Below are positions 18,016 to 27,352 of a stretch of 64,000 nt of DNA, in pieces. Numbering within the stretch: position 1 is the stretch's first letter; each line of letters starts with the position of its first letter. The translations under genes were made by a program, and so were the position numbers. Below the pieces are notes generated by a model. It was not told the DNA's origin. It searched no databases and saw only the letters and a program-made list of their open reading frames with translations. Source of the stretch: Solimicrobium silvestre (lineage in GTDB: Bacteria > Pseudomonadota > Gammaproteobacteria > Burkholderiales > Burkholderiaceae_D); NCBI RefSeq assembly GCF_002976435.1, contig NZ_PUGF01000007.1, positions 124,001-188,000 of the forward strand, given 5' to 3'.

Positions 18016-20553
18016 TCACCGACCTTTCGGTGAGGTTGTCGGCGTAGGGTAATTGATGTGGCGCGGCAGCCGTTGCAGGCGTAATGCATTGAGAACCACG
18101 ACGACGGAACTGAGCGACATTCCGACTCCCGACATCCACGGATTCAACAAACCTAAAGCCGCAGCCGGTATCGCAATCAGGTTATACAATGTGGCCCAAA
18201 ACAGATTCTGCCGGATCACGGTTAAGGTTTTAGATGCGGTATCGTTCAAGACCGCCAGTGAAGTCAACTGCCCGGACAAAAGCACGCAGTCGGCATGGAT
18301 TTGCGCTAGCGCAGTCCCGCTGCCCATAGCAAAGGAAACGTCAGCCGCGCTTAATACTGCGGCATCGTTTATCCCATCACCCACCATGGCGACAATGCCC
18401 CCATCACGCTGCAAATTCTGCACATAGTTTAACTTTTGATCCGGCAGGTTCTGGCCTAAAGCGGTTGTTATTCCAAGCTCGTCAGCGACATGCTGAGTGA
18501 CCGATTGATGATCCCCGCTCAGTAAAATGACCGTCTTACCTTTATCCTGAAAATACCTGACAATCCAACTTGCGTCTGCCCGCAAACTATCGGCCAAATC
18601 GAATCGCGCCAGAAGTACGTTTTCTGTACCTAAATAAATTGAAACAAAGCCCGGTACGTTAGGAGGTGCGAAGTCACTGCCAGCCAATTCCTGGACAAAC
18701 GCCAAACTACCGATTCGATAGCGTTTGCCATCCATCAAGCCATCCAAACCTTGGCCAGCGATATGTCGGATATCTCCACAAAACAGATCCATGCCGCTGA
18801 TCGAATCATCTTCCGCCGCAGCCGTCACCAGCGCCTCACTTAACGGATGCTTGCTACTTGCCGCAAGCGATGCAGCAACACGCAGACACTGTTTTGACGG
18901 TATCGCTGCCAGCGCTTCTATGTGACTCAGCACTGGCTTGCCCACGGTCAGCGTACCGGTTTTATCAAAAATGATATGAGTAGCTTGGTTCAGCGTCTCT
19001 AATACATGCGGCTGCACAACCAGTATTCCCTGCCGCAGCAAACGGTTAGTCGCTGCAGCCAGAACAGTCGGTGTCGCCAATGACAAAGCACAGGGACAGG
19101 ACACAACCAATACCGCGATGGCTATCGGCCATGCGCGTGACGGATCAAGGAAATGCCAAACAATAAAAACGCTTACCGAGAATAACAACAACACCGCCAC
19201 AAACCATGCCGCTGCCCGGTCAGCCCACAACGCTATTTTTGGTTTCCCCTGCCCCGCCCGTTCAATCAAACTCATCAATACCGATAAGGTACTTTCGCCG
19301 GTAGATTGCGTAACTCGCAGCACCACTGGTTGCGTCACATTGACCGCGCCGCCCGGTACGTTGGCACCAATCGTCATGCGTTGAGCTCGGCTTTCTCCTG
19401 TCAGCATCGAAAGATCAAATGCGGTATCGCCTTCAAGAATGACGCCGTCGGCCGCGTTCGCCTCTCCTGGCTTGACCAGAATAACGTCGCCGCTGACCAG
19501 CTTACCGGCTGCAACCAGTTCAGTTTCACGAAACGCTGGGTAGCCCGCCATGCGCAAAGCGGATGCGGGTAATGCATGTTGCAAGTTATCCAGTGCAGAT
19601 GCAGCCTTACGGCGTGCGCCAAGTTCCAGATAGCGACTGCATAGCAGCAGGAAGATGAACATGGTTATCGAATCGAAGTAAACGTCGCCCTGACCTTTGA
19701 ATGTCGCCAGAACACTGCCGATAAAGGCTGCAGATATGCCAAGTGCTACGGGAACGTCCATGCCTAACATGTGGCTTTTCAAATTGATCCAGGCACCGAT
19801 GAAGAATGGTTGCGCCGCATAGCCGATTGCCGGCAAGGTCAACAACAAGCCGGCCCAGCGCATCAGGTTGGTCATGTCGGCATCCATAGTACCGTCGCTT
19901 GCCATATAGATCGGCAATGCATACATCATCACCTGCATCATCGATAGACCGGCGATGAACATGCGCCGAAACAATTTTTTCCTTGCCAGCTCTAATTGTT
20001 CACCATATCTGGCCGCATCGAACGGATAAGCAACATAGCCAATTTCGCGCAGCGTTCTCAAGATGTCGCTCGGCTTGCACACCGCCCGGTTCCAGCAAGC
20101 GCTGAGCCGCCCAGTGGCGACATTCATATCGGCACTTCGCATACCAGGCAAGCGCGCCATGCGACGTTCAATCAGCCAGACACAGGCAGCGCAACGAATG
20201 CCTTCAATTGAAAACGTCGCTTCACCGAATTCTTTCTGGCCGCCGAATTGCTCACTGTTTTCTTCGGAATCATATAAGGCGAGCTCTGGCGGAATTAGAG
20301 TTTGCTGATCAGCCGTTGCCGAATACCCTATTCTGGTTTGGTAATAATCGCCAAAGCCACTGTCGACTATGCTTTGTGCTACCGCCTGACAACCTGGGCA
20401 GCACATCGGACGCATGAGCCCTTTGATCTTGGCATTCCAATTGCCGCTTTCGGGGACCGGTAAGCCACAATGAAAGCAACACACCGCTCCCGACAATCCG
20501 TTCTGCGATTGCGCGAAATCATCTACTGCGGAAGTAGCGCCTACAGCGTTCAT
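18016..20553 (-). CDS. ccoI: Copper-exporting P1B-type ATPase for cbb3 oxidase (CcoI/FixI)
   Basis: P-type ATPase of 845 residues. The N-terminus has Cys-rich segments (CCFHCG at 25-30, MCCPGC at 50-55) and a heavy-metal domain with Cys121/Cys124 (IRCAACVW). The core has the metal-site CPC motif (486-488), phosphorylation Asp530 in DKTGTLT and the hinge VGDGINDAAVL. It supplies copper for assembly of CcoN. I chose ATG 20553, which overlaps the TauE-like gene by 4 bp and has a G-rich ribosome site; the open frame up to 20700 lies inside that gene. Confidence 0.95.
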   Translation of the reverse strand: MNAVGATSAVDDFAQSQNGLSGAVCCFHCGLPVPESGNWNAKIKGLMRPMCCPGCQAVAQSIVDSGFGDYYQTRIGYSATADQQTLIPPELALYDSEENSEQFGGQKEFGEATFSIEGIRCAACVWLIERRMARLPGMRSADMNVATGRLSACWNRAVCKPSDILRTLREIGYVAYPFDAARYGEQLELARKKLFRRMFIAGLSMMQVMMYALPIYMASDGTMDADMTNLMRWAGLLLTLPAIGYAAQPFFIGAWINLKSHMLGMDVPVALGISAAFIGSVLATFKGQGDVYFDSITMFIFLLLCSRYLELGARRKAASALDNLQHALPASALRMAGYPAFRETELVAAGKLVSGDVILVKPGEANAADGVILEGDTAFDLSMLTGESRAQRMTIGANVPGGAVNVTQPVVLRVTQSTGESTLSVLMSLIERAGQGKPKIALWADRAAAWFVAVLLLFSVSVFIVWHFLDPSRAWPIAIAVLVVSCPCALSLATPTVLAAATNRLLRQGILVVQPHVLETLNQATHIIFDKTGTLTVGKPVLSHIEALAAIPSKQCLRVAASLAASSKHPLSEALVTAAAEDDSISGMDLFCGDIRHIAGQGLDGLMDGKRYRIGSLAFVQELAGSDFAPPNVPGFVSIYLGTENVLLARFDLADSLRADASWIVRYFQDKGKTVILLSGDHQSVTQHVADELGITTALGQNLPDQKLNYVQNLQRDGGIVAMVGDGINDAAVLSAADVSFAMGSGTALAQIHADCVLLSGQLTSLAVLNDTASKTLTVIRQNLFWATLYNLIAIPAAALGLLNPWMSGVGMSLSSVVVVLNALRLQRLPRHINYPTPTTSPKGR

Positions 20554-21335
20554 CGCCCCCCCTCTGCAGCAATTGGCGTTACACAGAACGCATCCAGCCA
20601 ACTCATCGGCATACCATGTGCGGCACGGATTACGCCCAATAATCCAAAACTCAATACGATCAGCCCGCCTGCCACACGAACGGGAGTGCGCTGCATCCAC
20701 GTTTTTAATTTAGCGCCTAGCAAACCCATCGTCATCAATGTCGGCATCGTGCCCACGCCAAAAACCAGCATGACAGCTGCCCCGGATAACGCCGAGCCGC
20801 TCAACATCGCTGTGAGCAACATGCTATACACCATCCCGCAGGGTAACCAGCCCCACACCACTCCTGCTGCAAACAATTTTAATGGGCTATCAAACGGCAA
20901 TAATTTCTTCGTCAGCGGCTGTATGCGTCGCCATATGCCGCGACCGGCAAATTCCAGATATGCAAATCTCGGCAATAAGCCCATCAAATACAAACCCAAC
21001 GCCATCAGCATCAGGCTCACCAACCAATAGCCGCCCATTTGTATGCGGGTAAAACCAGCCAACATGCGGACACTTTGAGCGACACCTCCGGCAATTGCAC
21101 CGGCCACAGCATAACTACCAATGCGGCCAAGGTTATACGACATGGTTCTAACGAGGACATCAAGCACGCCAGCACCGACACGTCTGTCAGCAACAATCAT
21201 GACCGGCACCGGAATACGTAGCACAGATTTAGATACGACAGAAATAGCGCTCACAATCCCGCCGCACATGCCGACGCAATGCACACTACCGAGCAGGCCG
21301 ATCATAAAAACAGGAAGAAGGCTAAGGCCGTTCAT
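20550..21335 (-). CDS. TauE/SafE-like integral membrane protein linked to cbb3 maturation
   Basis: Polytopic protein of 261 residues with about six helices and the conserved motif HCVGMCGG near the N-terminus, and WGWLPCGMVYSML in the middle. It belongs to the sulfite exporter TauE/SafE, DsbD-like group often found between hemN and ccoI in proteobacteria. The role there is not settled; copper or thiol handling for oxidase assembly is plausible inference. It lies 12 bp after hemN and overlaps ccoI (ATGA). Confidence 0.85.
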   Translation of the reverse strand: MNGLSLLPVFMIGLLGSVHCVGMCGGIVSAISVVSKSVLRIPVPVMIVADRRVGAGVLDVLVRTMSYNLGRIGSYAVAGAIAGGVAQSVRMLAGFTRIQMGGYWLVSLMLMALGLYLMGLLPRFAYLEFAGRGIWRRIQPLTKKLLPFDSPLKLFAAGVVWGWLPCGMVYSMLLTAMLSGSALSGAAVMLVFGVGTMPTLMTMGLLGAKLKTWMQRTPVRVAGGLIVLSFGLLGVIRAAHGMPMSWLDAFCVTPIAAEGGR

Positions 21336-21347
21336 GGCGATGCAGGT

Positions 21348-22754
21348 TCAAATTGTTTTGGAATAGCGCAACGGCTGCTCTTGTTTAGTCGCCAAATAGC
21401 GATCAAACACCATGCAAATATTCCGGACCAGTAACCGCCCCTTTGGTGTGACGCTCAGCCATTCGTCGTCGATAGCAAGCAGGCCGTCATCAGCAAAGGT
21501 CTGCAATGCCGCCAGTTCCGACGTGAAATATGTCGCGAAGGTGATGGGATAAGCTGCTTCAATCGACGAGATCGATAACTCAAAATTACACATCAGCATT
21601 TGAATGATCACGCGTCGCAAAGCATCATCCATATTCAGTTTGATACCGCGTGCTATCGGCAATTCATTATTGTCGAGATGCTCGTAATAGGCGTCCAGCG
21701 TTTTAACGTTCTGACTATAAGTTGCTGCAACTGCGCTAATTGCCGATATTCCACACGACACCAAATCCGAATCTGCATGAGTCGAATAGCCCTGAAAATT
21801 GCGATGCAAACGCCCTTGCCGTTGTGCCACAGCCAAATCATCGGTTGGCAGCGCAAAATGATCCATGCCGATATACACATAGCCAGCATTGGTCAAATGC
21901 CGAATGCACAAAGCAAGCATGTCGAGTTTCGACTCCGCACTTGGCAGCTCACTGTCCAGAATACGCCGCTGCGGCTTAAACACATGTGGCAAATGCGCAT
22001 AATTGTAGATCGCAATACGATCCGGGCGCGCACTGACTACCTTAGCCAAGGTCTGCGCCATGCTCATGACATTTTGTTTGGGTAAGCCATAGATCAAATC
22101 GATGCTTATTGATCGAAAATTCGCATCGCGCGCCGCGTCAATAATGGCAAGAGTTTCACTTTCCGATTGGATTCGATTAACCGCTTTTTGTACTTCCGGG
22201 TCAAAATCCTGCACGCCCAGACTAATCCGGTTAAACCCTTGTCGGCGCAAACTGTGCACTCTCTCAGGGGTTACTGTACGTGGATCAACCTCAATCGAAT
22301 ATTCACCGACATCGTCAGGTGCAAATTGAAACCAGCGCCGCAGGTGCGCTAATAATTCCCCCATTTGGCTGTCTGAAAAATAGGTCGGCGTACCGCCGCC
22401 CAGATGCAATTGTTCAACCTGATTCATGCCGGCAAATAATTGCCCCTGCATCTCAATTTCGCGTTTCAGGTAGCTAAGATAAGTCGCCGCCTTTTCGTGA
22501 TTTTTAGTGACAATTTTGTTGCATGCGCAGTAATAACATACGGTGTCACAAAATGGAATATGCAGATAGAGCGACAAGGGATTACGACTACCACGGGTGC
22601 GCAAGGCAGCGGCGGCTTGCAGATAGTCGCGATAGCCGAAGCTGTCGACAAACCGGTCTGCGGTGGGATACGAGGTATATCGTGGGCCTGATTTATTCAA
22701 TTTTCGGATCAGTTGAGCATCGAACTCAACTCCCCGCGATTCAGAAACTTGCAT
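21348..22754 (-). CDS. hemN: Oxygen-independent coproporphyrinogen III dehydrogenase
   Basis: Radical SAM enzyme of 468 residues, close to the 457 of E. coli HemN. The cluster motif CxxxCxxC is Cys69, Cys73, Cys76 (FCDTVCYYC), within LYLHIPFCD. It converts coproporphyrinogen III to protoporphyrinogen IX without oxygen, supplying heme for the cbb3 oxidase. I chose ATG 22754 because GGAG lies 7 nt upstream; a GTG at 22778 would add eight residues. A class II FNR promoter lies upstream. It leads the hemN-tauE-ccoI-ccoS unit. Confidence 0.95.
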   Translation of the reverse strand: MQVSESRGVEFDAQLIRKLNKSGPRYTSYPTADRFVDSFGYRDYLQAAAALRTRGSRNPLSLYLHIPFCDTVCYYCACNKIVTKNHEKAATYLSYLKREIEMQGQLFAGMNQVEQLHLGGGTPTYFSDSQMGELLAHLRRWFQFAPDDVGEYSIEVDPRTVTPERVHSLRRQGFNRISLGVQDFDPEVQKAVNRIQSESETLAIIDAARDANFRSISIDLIYGLPKQNVMSMAQTLAKVVSARPDRIAIYNYAHLPHVFKPQRRILDSELPSAESKLDMLALCIRHLTNAGYVYIGMDHFALPTDDLAVAQRQGRLHRNFQGYSTHADSDLVSCGISAISAVAATYSQNVKTLDAYYEHLDNNELPIARGIKLNMDDALRRVIIQMLMCNFELSISSIEAAYPITFATYFTSELAALQTFADDGLLAIDDEWLSVTPKGRLLVRNICMVFDRYLATKQEQPLRYSKTI

Positions 22755-22810
22755 GATTTCGCTCCATCTGACGGCCACACCGGAAAATGGAGTTGACCTG
22801 ATAATGGCGA

Positions 22811-22852
22811 AGTGTATGGGTTCAGGTCATTAACTACCTTGATTTGCATCAA
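22811..22852 (-). promoter_or_regulatory. FNR-dependent hemN promoter
   Basis: A perfect FNR box TTGATTTGCATCAA (plus-strand reading) spans 22839-22852. The minus-strand -10 TACACT (complement of 22811-22816) gives a start near 22804 and a box centre at -41.5. The box and the two bases before it are identical to the ccoN promoter box. Confidence 0.85.
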
Positions 22853-22987
22853 ATACAAACGACAACATGTATCGCTCATGCCATCACGTTAATACGGGGA
22901 AGTAAGGCGCTTGAAACTACGGCAATTTAATAATCAGCAGACGGTAGGTGAATATCTGATGAAGAACGGCAGATCCAACTAATCGAA

Positions 22988-23254
22988 TTATTCGTAATGC
23001 GACCACATTCTTAAAATGCGGACTGTTCTCTCTTCTCGAAAAACCTCATAGACCAAACGATGTTGGATGTTGATACGTCTTGAATACGCATCTTTTAGAT
23101 CGCCAACTAATTTTTCATAAGGCGGGGGATTTTGGAATGGATCTATTTCCAGAATATTCAGTAGTGCCTGTGCCTTGTCCTTGAGACCAGCACCGGATAA
23201 TTTTTTAGCGTCTTTTAAAGCGTATTTGGAATAGGCTAAATTCCAGATTACCAT
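22988..23254 (-). CDS. yoeB: YoeB-family ribosome-dependent mRNA interferase toxin
   Basis: Toxin of 88 residues with the Txe/YoeB pattern: YSRRINIQHRLVYEV, then a C-terminal SHY. By comparison with E. coli YoeB, the likely catalytic residues are Glu47, Arg66, His86 and Tyr87, all present, so the toxin looks active. It cleaves mRNA at the ribosomal A site when free of antitoxin. Its start overlaps the antitoxin stop by 7 bp. Confidence 0.93.
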   Translation of the reverse strand: MVIWNLAYSKYALKDAKKLSGAGLKDKAQALLNILEIDPFQNPPPYEKLVGDLKDAYSRRINIQHRLVYEVFREERTVRILRMWSHYE

Positions 23255-23490
23255 TTGAGAGTCCTATTACTCTTACTTAACGGCTCAGCCATAGCGTCTT
23301 TAATAGACTCCCGCATACCAGGGACGGCCAAAAGAAATAGTGTCTCCTGAATAGCACTCCAATCTTCAGCGGAGATTAATACAGCCGATGAACGTTTTCC
23401 TTTAATAGTCACAGGCTCATGCGACTCTGCCGCCTGATCAATTAAACGGTAAAGACTGGCGCGTGCCTCACTTGCAGTTATTGTATCCAT
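23248..23490 (-). CDS. yefM: YefM/Phd-family antitoxin
   Basis: Antitoxin of 80 residues. The N-terminal DNA-binding Phd/YefM fold (MDTITASEARASLYRLIDQ, then EPVTIKGKRSSAVLIS) is followed by a toxin-binding tail. It neutralises YoeB and represses the operon. ATG 23490 has GGAG 7 nt upstream; a longer frame to 23604 would read through the operator. An operator with two TACGTA palindromes lies at 23516-23533. Confidence 0.93.
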   Translation of the reverse strand: MDTITASEARASLYRLIDQAAESHEPVTIKGKRSSAVLISAEDWSAIQETLFLLAVPGMRESIKDAMAEPLSKSNRTLKW

Positions 23491-23511
23491 TTTGCATCTC
23501 CTATTTTTCAA

Positions 23512-23540
23512 ATGGTACGTAAAAGCGTACGTATTGTCAA
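23512..23540 (-). promoter_or_regulatory. yefM-yoeB promoter with paired operator palindromes
   Basis: On the minus strand, -35 TTGACA (complement of 23535-23540) and -10 TACCAT (complement of 23512-23517) are 17 bp apart. Between and overlapping them are two identical palindromes TACGTA at 23516-23521 and 23528-23533, with centres 12 bp apart. E. coli YefM reads two TGTACA-type palindromes with the same 12-bp spacing, so this is very likely the autoregulatory operator. Confidence 0.75.
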
Positions 23541-23858
23541 TGCTAAGAAATGTGCTGCCATAGACGCTTTTATAGTGACTGGCCGATGCTGAACTGCCCC
23601 ACATTCAATCGACGCAACCCAAGTGCAGCTAACTGATTTCCATGCATTTAGGCGGATCAACGGAATCCCGGCTCTAGGTTCAAGTTAGCGTCGGCAACAA
23701 CGAATTTTTCTAAAAAGCGTTGACGCCAATCAACTCACTGTTATACTAAACTACATCACTACATTAATAATGATCATCATTGTTACATCAAATGCAATGA
23801 CAGTGGAATTGCGTGTAAAGAGTTCACTTAACCAATAAGATAGTTAGAGCCATATAAA

Positions 23859-24797
23859 ATGAAAACTAAAAACCTACCCATCCGCTCCGACAATTTATTC
23901 CGCACGCGCACAACTATTGTCGCCACATGCGCATTATTTATTGGAGCATTCGCAACGGCAGCATGGTCGAATCCATCCGCCTCAAATAGCGCAACGCAGC
24001 CACTCGACGCTACAGCACCGGTCCCGGCCATAACCACCAAAAGCATAAGCACCCTCTTCGAAGGAATCGTAGTCGAACCCGTTCATGGCGAAAATATAGA
24101 GCAGTTAAAGATCAACACGCCGCAATCGCATAGCGTTGTCGTGTTTGAGAACGGTGCGCGTGAAACGCTCGAAACTTGGGATAAAGTAATTGCCGACATT
24201 AGCAAAGATGCGACGGTCTTCGCTTACAACCGTCCCGGCTATGGTCGGAGCGAAACCACTTCCGCCCCGCGCGATGGCCGCACCATTGTGGAAGAACTCC
24301 GTCAGATCTTGCAGCAGCAAGGGCTGAAGCCACCTTACCTACTAGTCGGGCATTCGATGGGTGGCCTCTATATGCAACTGTTTGCGCGGATGTATCCGCA
24401 AGAAGTGCAAGGTGTAGTGTTAGTGGATTCCTTGTATCCAGGCATTATCAAAAAACCCGAGGACTTTCCGCTTTACACACGCATTGCCAAGTATCTATTC
24501 CTTAACAACACCCTTGCCCACGAAATAGACGAGATTCATCACACGGGTGAGATCATTCAGAGTCTGCCGTGGCGTGACGACATTCCCATGGTGCGGTTGT
24601 TTAATGTGCCCAAATCAGCCGGGGCAATTGGACTGGACTTTGGCGTAGTCAATGACGACCCGCAAACCATTGCGATGGTCAAGGCGCTCTACCCCAAAGC
24701 TCGCCAAGTCATCGTTGATTCCGACCATCGGATTCAGGCTGAAAATCCGGAGTTTGTCATTTCCGCGATCCGCGAGGTTATGGCGATAAAGCGGTAG
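23859..24797 (+). CDS. Secreted alpha/beta-hydrolase
   Basis: Hydrolase of 312 residues with an N-terminal export signal (TIVATCALFIGAFATAAWS). The fold shows the nucleophile elbow GHSMGG (Ser), an oxyanion region near VVVFENGARETLETW, and a late His in DSDHRIQ. The substrate is unknown; esterase or lactonase activity is possible. No strong ribosome site precedes the ATG. A hairpin with a T-run follows at 24807-24849 and may be its terminator. Confidence 0.85.
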   Translation: MKTKNLPIRSDNLFRTRTTIVATCALFIGAFATAAWSNPSASNSATQPLDATAPVPAITTKSISTLFEGIVVEPVHGENIEQLKINTPQSHSVVVFENGARETLETWDKVIADISKDATVFAYNRPGYGRSETTSAPRDGRTIVEELRQILQQQGLKPPYLLVGHSMGGLYMQLFARMYPQEVQGVVLVDSLYPGIIKKPEDFPLYTRIAKYLFLNNTLAHEIDEIHHTGEIIQSLPWRDDIPMVRLFNVPKSAGAIGLDFGVVNDDPQTIAMVKALYPKARQVIVDSDHRIQAENPEFVISAIREVMAIKR

Positions 24798-24806
24798 GAT
24801 AGTGTG

Positions 24807-24849
24807 AAGGCTTGCACGTAAAAATAACGGTTACCACAAGCCTTCTTTT
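24807..24849 (+). repeat. Repeated hairpin element, copy A (terminator-like)
   Basis: Stem AAGGCTTG (24807-24814) pairs with CAAGCCTT (24837-24844) around a 22-nt loop, followed by CTTTT. Bases 24809-24849 match 38146-38186 at 39 of 41 positions. Here it could end transcription of the hydrolase gene. The rest of the 24798-25184 gap holds no gene that I recognise. Confidence 0.7.
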
Positions 24850-25184
24850 AGGTATTTTTCATTTATAAACTATCTGTTTGCATATCCGCGTCAAGAAAGT
24901 TACTGATTTGCACCGCAAAAAAGCCACCAATTTGCATGCACCAAACCAGCAACCAACTTAAATGCTCAACGTCGTAAAAATAATCGATTGAGTCCTTATG
25001 CGCCTGTCATAAAAAGTAGAGTGCTACAGGCATCGTTGACAGCGTATTGTAATTATTCCCACTAATTCTTGGTCTGTTTTAACACTGCCTCCGCCGTTAT
25101 CTACCCAAAACAAAACCTCGCAGCATGGCTCTCCCTACTCGTGGAGAGCCATGCATCGCGAGGTCAACACTCTGTCCTACTTCT

Positions 25185-25661
25185 TTAGGTTGCCGAAGGT
25201 GAATGCTGGAGCGCGTGGCCGGTTTCGAGCAGCGTTTTGAGATTCGAAAGAACCTTCGGCCAGCCACCCGATATGCCCTCCAGCATCTGAGGATCACGCT
25301 CGAGGTCGTCATGCGTAACCATCAAACGAATAAGTCCGTCGCCATATGGCTCAATATCGAATGCAACACGCGAATGTTTTGACTCGTCCTCGGCTTCGTT
25401 CGGCCGGGCCCAAGTAATAACCAGCCGGCGCGGCGGGTTACTCTCTACGACCTTGCCGACGATGTCCGTCGTGCGTGCATCGTCGAGGCGCTGGTGCTCC
25501 CATCGGGAACCGGGCTGCCAGTCTGACACGTTCACACGGACGCAGCCTGCAACTGGATCCATCCAATATTTGCGTGTCACGTCGGTGTCGACCAGAGCCT
25601 GCCAGACTTTCTCCAGCGTTGTTGCGATGTAGGTTACATACACGAAATCAGGTTTTTTCAT
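25185..25661 (-). CDS. SRPBCC/AHSA1-domain protein
   Basis: START-like (Aha1/CalC) protein of 158 residues. The family pattern is visible: YVTYIATTLEKVWQALVDTD, then RKYWMDP, VVESNPPRRLVITW, and the C-terminal SGGWPKVLSNLKTLLETG. These proteins form a hydrophobic ligand cavity; the ligand here is unknown. The gene overlaps the ArsR regulator by 14 bp, a pairing common in bacteria, and has AGGGGAAG before its ATG. Confidence 0.9.
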   Translation of the reverse strand: MKKPDFVYVTYIATTLEKVWQALVDTDVTRKYWMDPVAGCVRVNVSDWQPGSRWEHQRLDDARTTDIVGKVVESNPPRRLVITWARPNEAEDESKHSRVAFDIEPYGDGLIRLMVTHDDLERDPQMLEGISGGWPKVLSNLKTLLETGHALQHSPSAT

Positions 25662-25977
25662 TGTCTTCCCCTTCCAGTTTCATTTTAAGATCCTGCAACG
25701 CGCCTAGGCGGCTATGCTCGAATTTTTCGATCCAACGCGCGTAAATCTCGTGCAACGGCACAGCATTCAGGTAGTGGAGCTTTTCTCGTCCTTGCCAAAT
25801 GATGGCGACGAGGTTTGCTTCCTCTAGCTGATGCAAGTGTTGCGTCACGGCTTGGCGTGTCATGTCCATGTGCTCACAGAGTGCAGTGAGCGTCTGGCCG
25901 CTTTCCTGATGCAGCAGGTCAAGCAAACGCCTGCGGCCTGGATCAGCCAACGCTTTAAATACTTTATCAATGTCCAA
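25648..25977 (-). CDS. ArsR-family transcriptional regulator
   Basis: Winged-helix regulator of 109 residues: MDIDKVFKALADPGRRRLLDLL, then recognition helix MTRQAVTQHLHQLEEANLV. No metal-binding Cys pair (CVC) is seen, so it belongs to the metal-independent group typically fused or paired with SRPBCC proteins. It sits between two SRPBCC genes on the same strand (7 bp after one, overlapping the other) and probably regulates this operon. Confidence 0.92.
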   Translation of the reverse strand: MDIDKVFKALADPGRRRLLDLLHQESGQTLTALCEHMDMTRQAVTQHLHQLEEANLVAIIWQGREKLHYLNAVPLHEIYARWIEKFEHSRLGALQDLKMKLEGEDNEKT

Positions 25978-25984
25978 ATGCTGT

Positions 25985-26440
25985 TTAGTTCCAGTTATCT
26001 ATCTTGACGTCATTAGGGCTGGGAGCACCTTTCCCGGTTTCCAACAGCGACTTCAGACTCATCAAAAAAATCGCCCACTTGGTACTGCAATGGTGCATGA
26101 ATTCCACCGGTTCCTTCCAGCCCAAATGTTTGAAGAGGACGATGCAATACTCGCCGTCTTGTTTGAGTTCAAAACTTATCTTTGTACCTACCCACTCTGG
26201 GGGCCCGTTCACCACTTGCCACAACACGCCCTCGGCAGGATGAAGCTCAAGCACCTTCATTTCAAAGCTGCCGATTTCTGAACCGCCGGCGCTGAAGCGG
26301 AATTGGAGCATTCCGCCGACTTTGCTTTCCCCTTGCGTGTTGTCCGTCCACCAGGCGGCAAGCCCTTCGCGCGTGCCCAATGCTTTATAGACCTCATTCA
26401 GGGACGCTTTAATTCCGACTCTATGCAAGATATCCATCAT
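25985..26440 (-). CDS. SRPBCC/AHSA1-domain protein
   Basis: Second START-like protein of this operon, 151 residues, with MDILHRVGIKASLNEVYKALGTREGLAAWWTD and the C-terminal WAIFLMSLKSLLETGKG. It is only distantly similar to the product at 25185-25661. GGAG lies 5 nt before the ATG. It is the first gene of the three-gene unit. Confidence 0.9.
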   Translation of the reverse strand: MMDILHRVGIKASLNEVYKALGTREGLAAWWTDNTQGESKVGGMLQFRFSAGGSEIGSFEMKVLELHPAEGVLWQVVNGPPEWVGTKISFELKQDGEYCIVLFKHLGWKEPVEFMHHCSTKWAIFLMSLKSLLETGKGAPSPNDVKIDNWN

Positions 26441-26749
26441 GATTTCTCCTTACGGGTTACTCAAAACGACTATGTACGTTGTCACGAAAAAACCTCCTCG
26501 CGCCAAACATCGCTTAGAAAGCATTTTCTGATACTTAGTATATGCAAGCATTTACTTGCATGTCAAGCGAAAAAAATGCCGCCTGACATCCGCCGCAATA
26601 GATGGACCGCATTGCCCTTCCATGTACACCTTGCCACTTTTTTAACACTAGTGAAATCTACAATAAAATTGAAAGTGGCTAGAGTATCATTCAGAATAAG
26701 TAGAATCGTGGGAATATTCAAATTTGTCTTTGACACCAATGGATAAAAA

Positions 26750-27259
26750 ATGACTGATGCAGATAACTTGATTGGTTTGCACATACGGCAGGCACAAATC
26801 ACTGAAGCAGATGATTTAACCCGGTTGGCGATGGAATCGAAAGCGCACTGGAATTACACCGCGGAGCAGCTTGCATTATGGCGAAGCGAACTAACTGTGC
26901 CGCATGAAGTAATTGCTGCAGGAAGAGCCTACGTGGGTGAGATTGATCACACCCTTGCTGCCATGATGGTACTCAGTCCGGCCGCAATGACATGGAAACT
27001 GAATTACTTCTTTGTTGGACCTGCGTGGATGAATCGGGGGATAGGCAAAACCATGTTTCAGTTTGCAATTGAAATGGCACGGAAACAGGGTGCGAGAGCA
27101 GTGTCGATTGATGCCGATCCCAATGCAGAGCCGTTTTACCTGTTATGCGGCGCAATACGGTCACATACCATTAACGCGCCCATCGCAGAAGACAGCAACC
27201 GAATACGACCCCAGATGTTATTTGCGATACCAACAAAAAAGGCAGGCTTGCCAGATTAA
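26750..27259 (+). CDS. GNAT-family N-acetyltransferase
   Basis: Protein of 169 residues with the GNAT fold: substrate strand AAMMVLSPAAMTWKLNYFFVGPAWMNRGIGKTMF contains the acetyl-CoA pyrophosphate loop (RGIGKTM), and motif B carries DADPNAEPFY. The substrate is unknown. No strong ribosome site is seen before the ATG. The C-terminus carries GAIRSHTINAPIAEDSNRIRP in place of the common G-F-Y ending. Confidence 0.88.
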   Translation: MTDADNLIGLHIRQAQITEADDLTRLAMESKAHWNYTAEQLALWRSELTVPHEVIAAGRAYVGEIDHTLAAMMVLSPAAMTWKLNYFFVGPAWMNRGIGKTMFQFAIEMARKQGARAVSIDADPNAEPFYLLCGAIRSHTINAPIAEDSNRIRPQMLFAIPTKKAGLPD

Positions 27260-27352
27260 TTCTTATCTCGATTGCCCGCTCTTTCTGATTCAAGTTCAAA
27301 AATTGTGACTTTGCAATGAGTCAAAAACTAGACAGACGATACGGTAGCCCCC

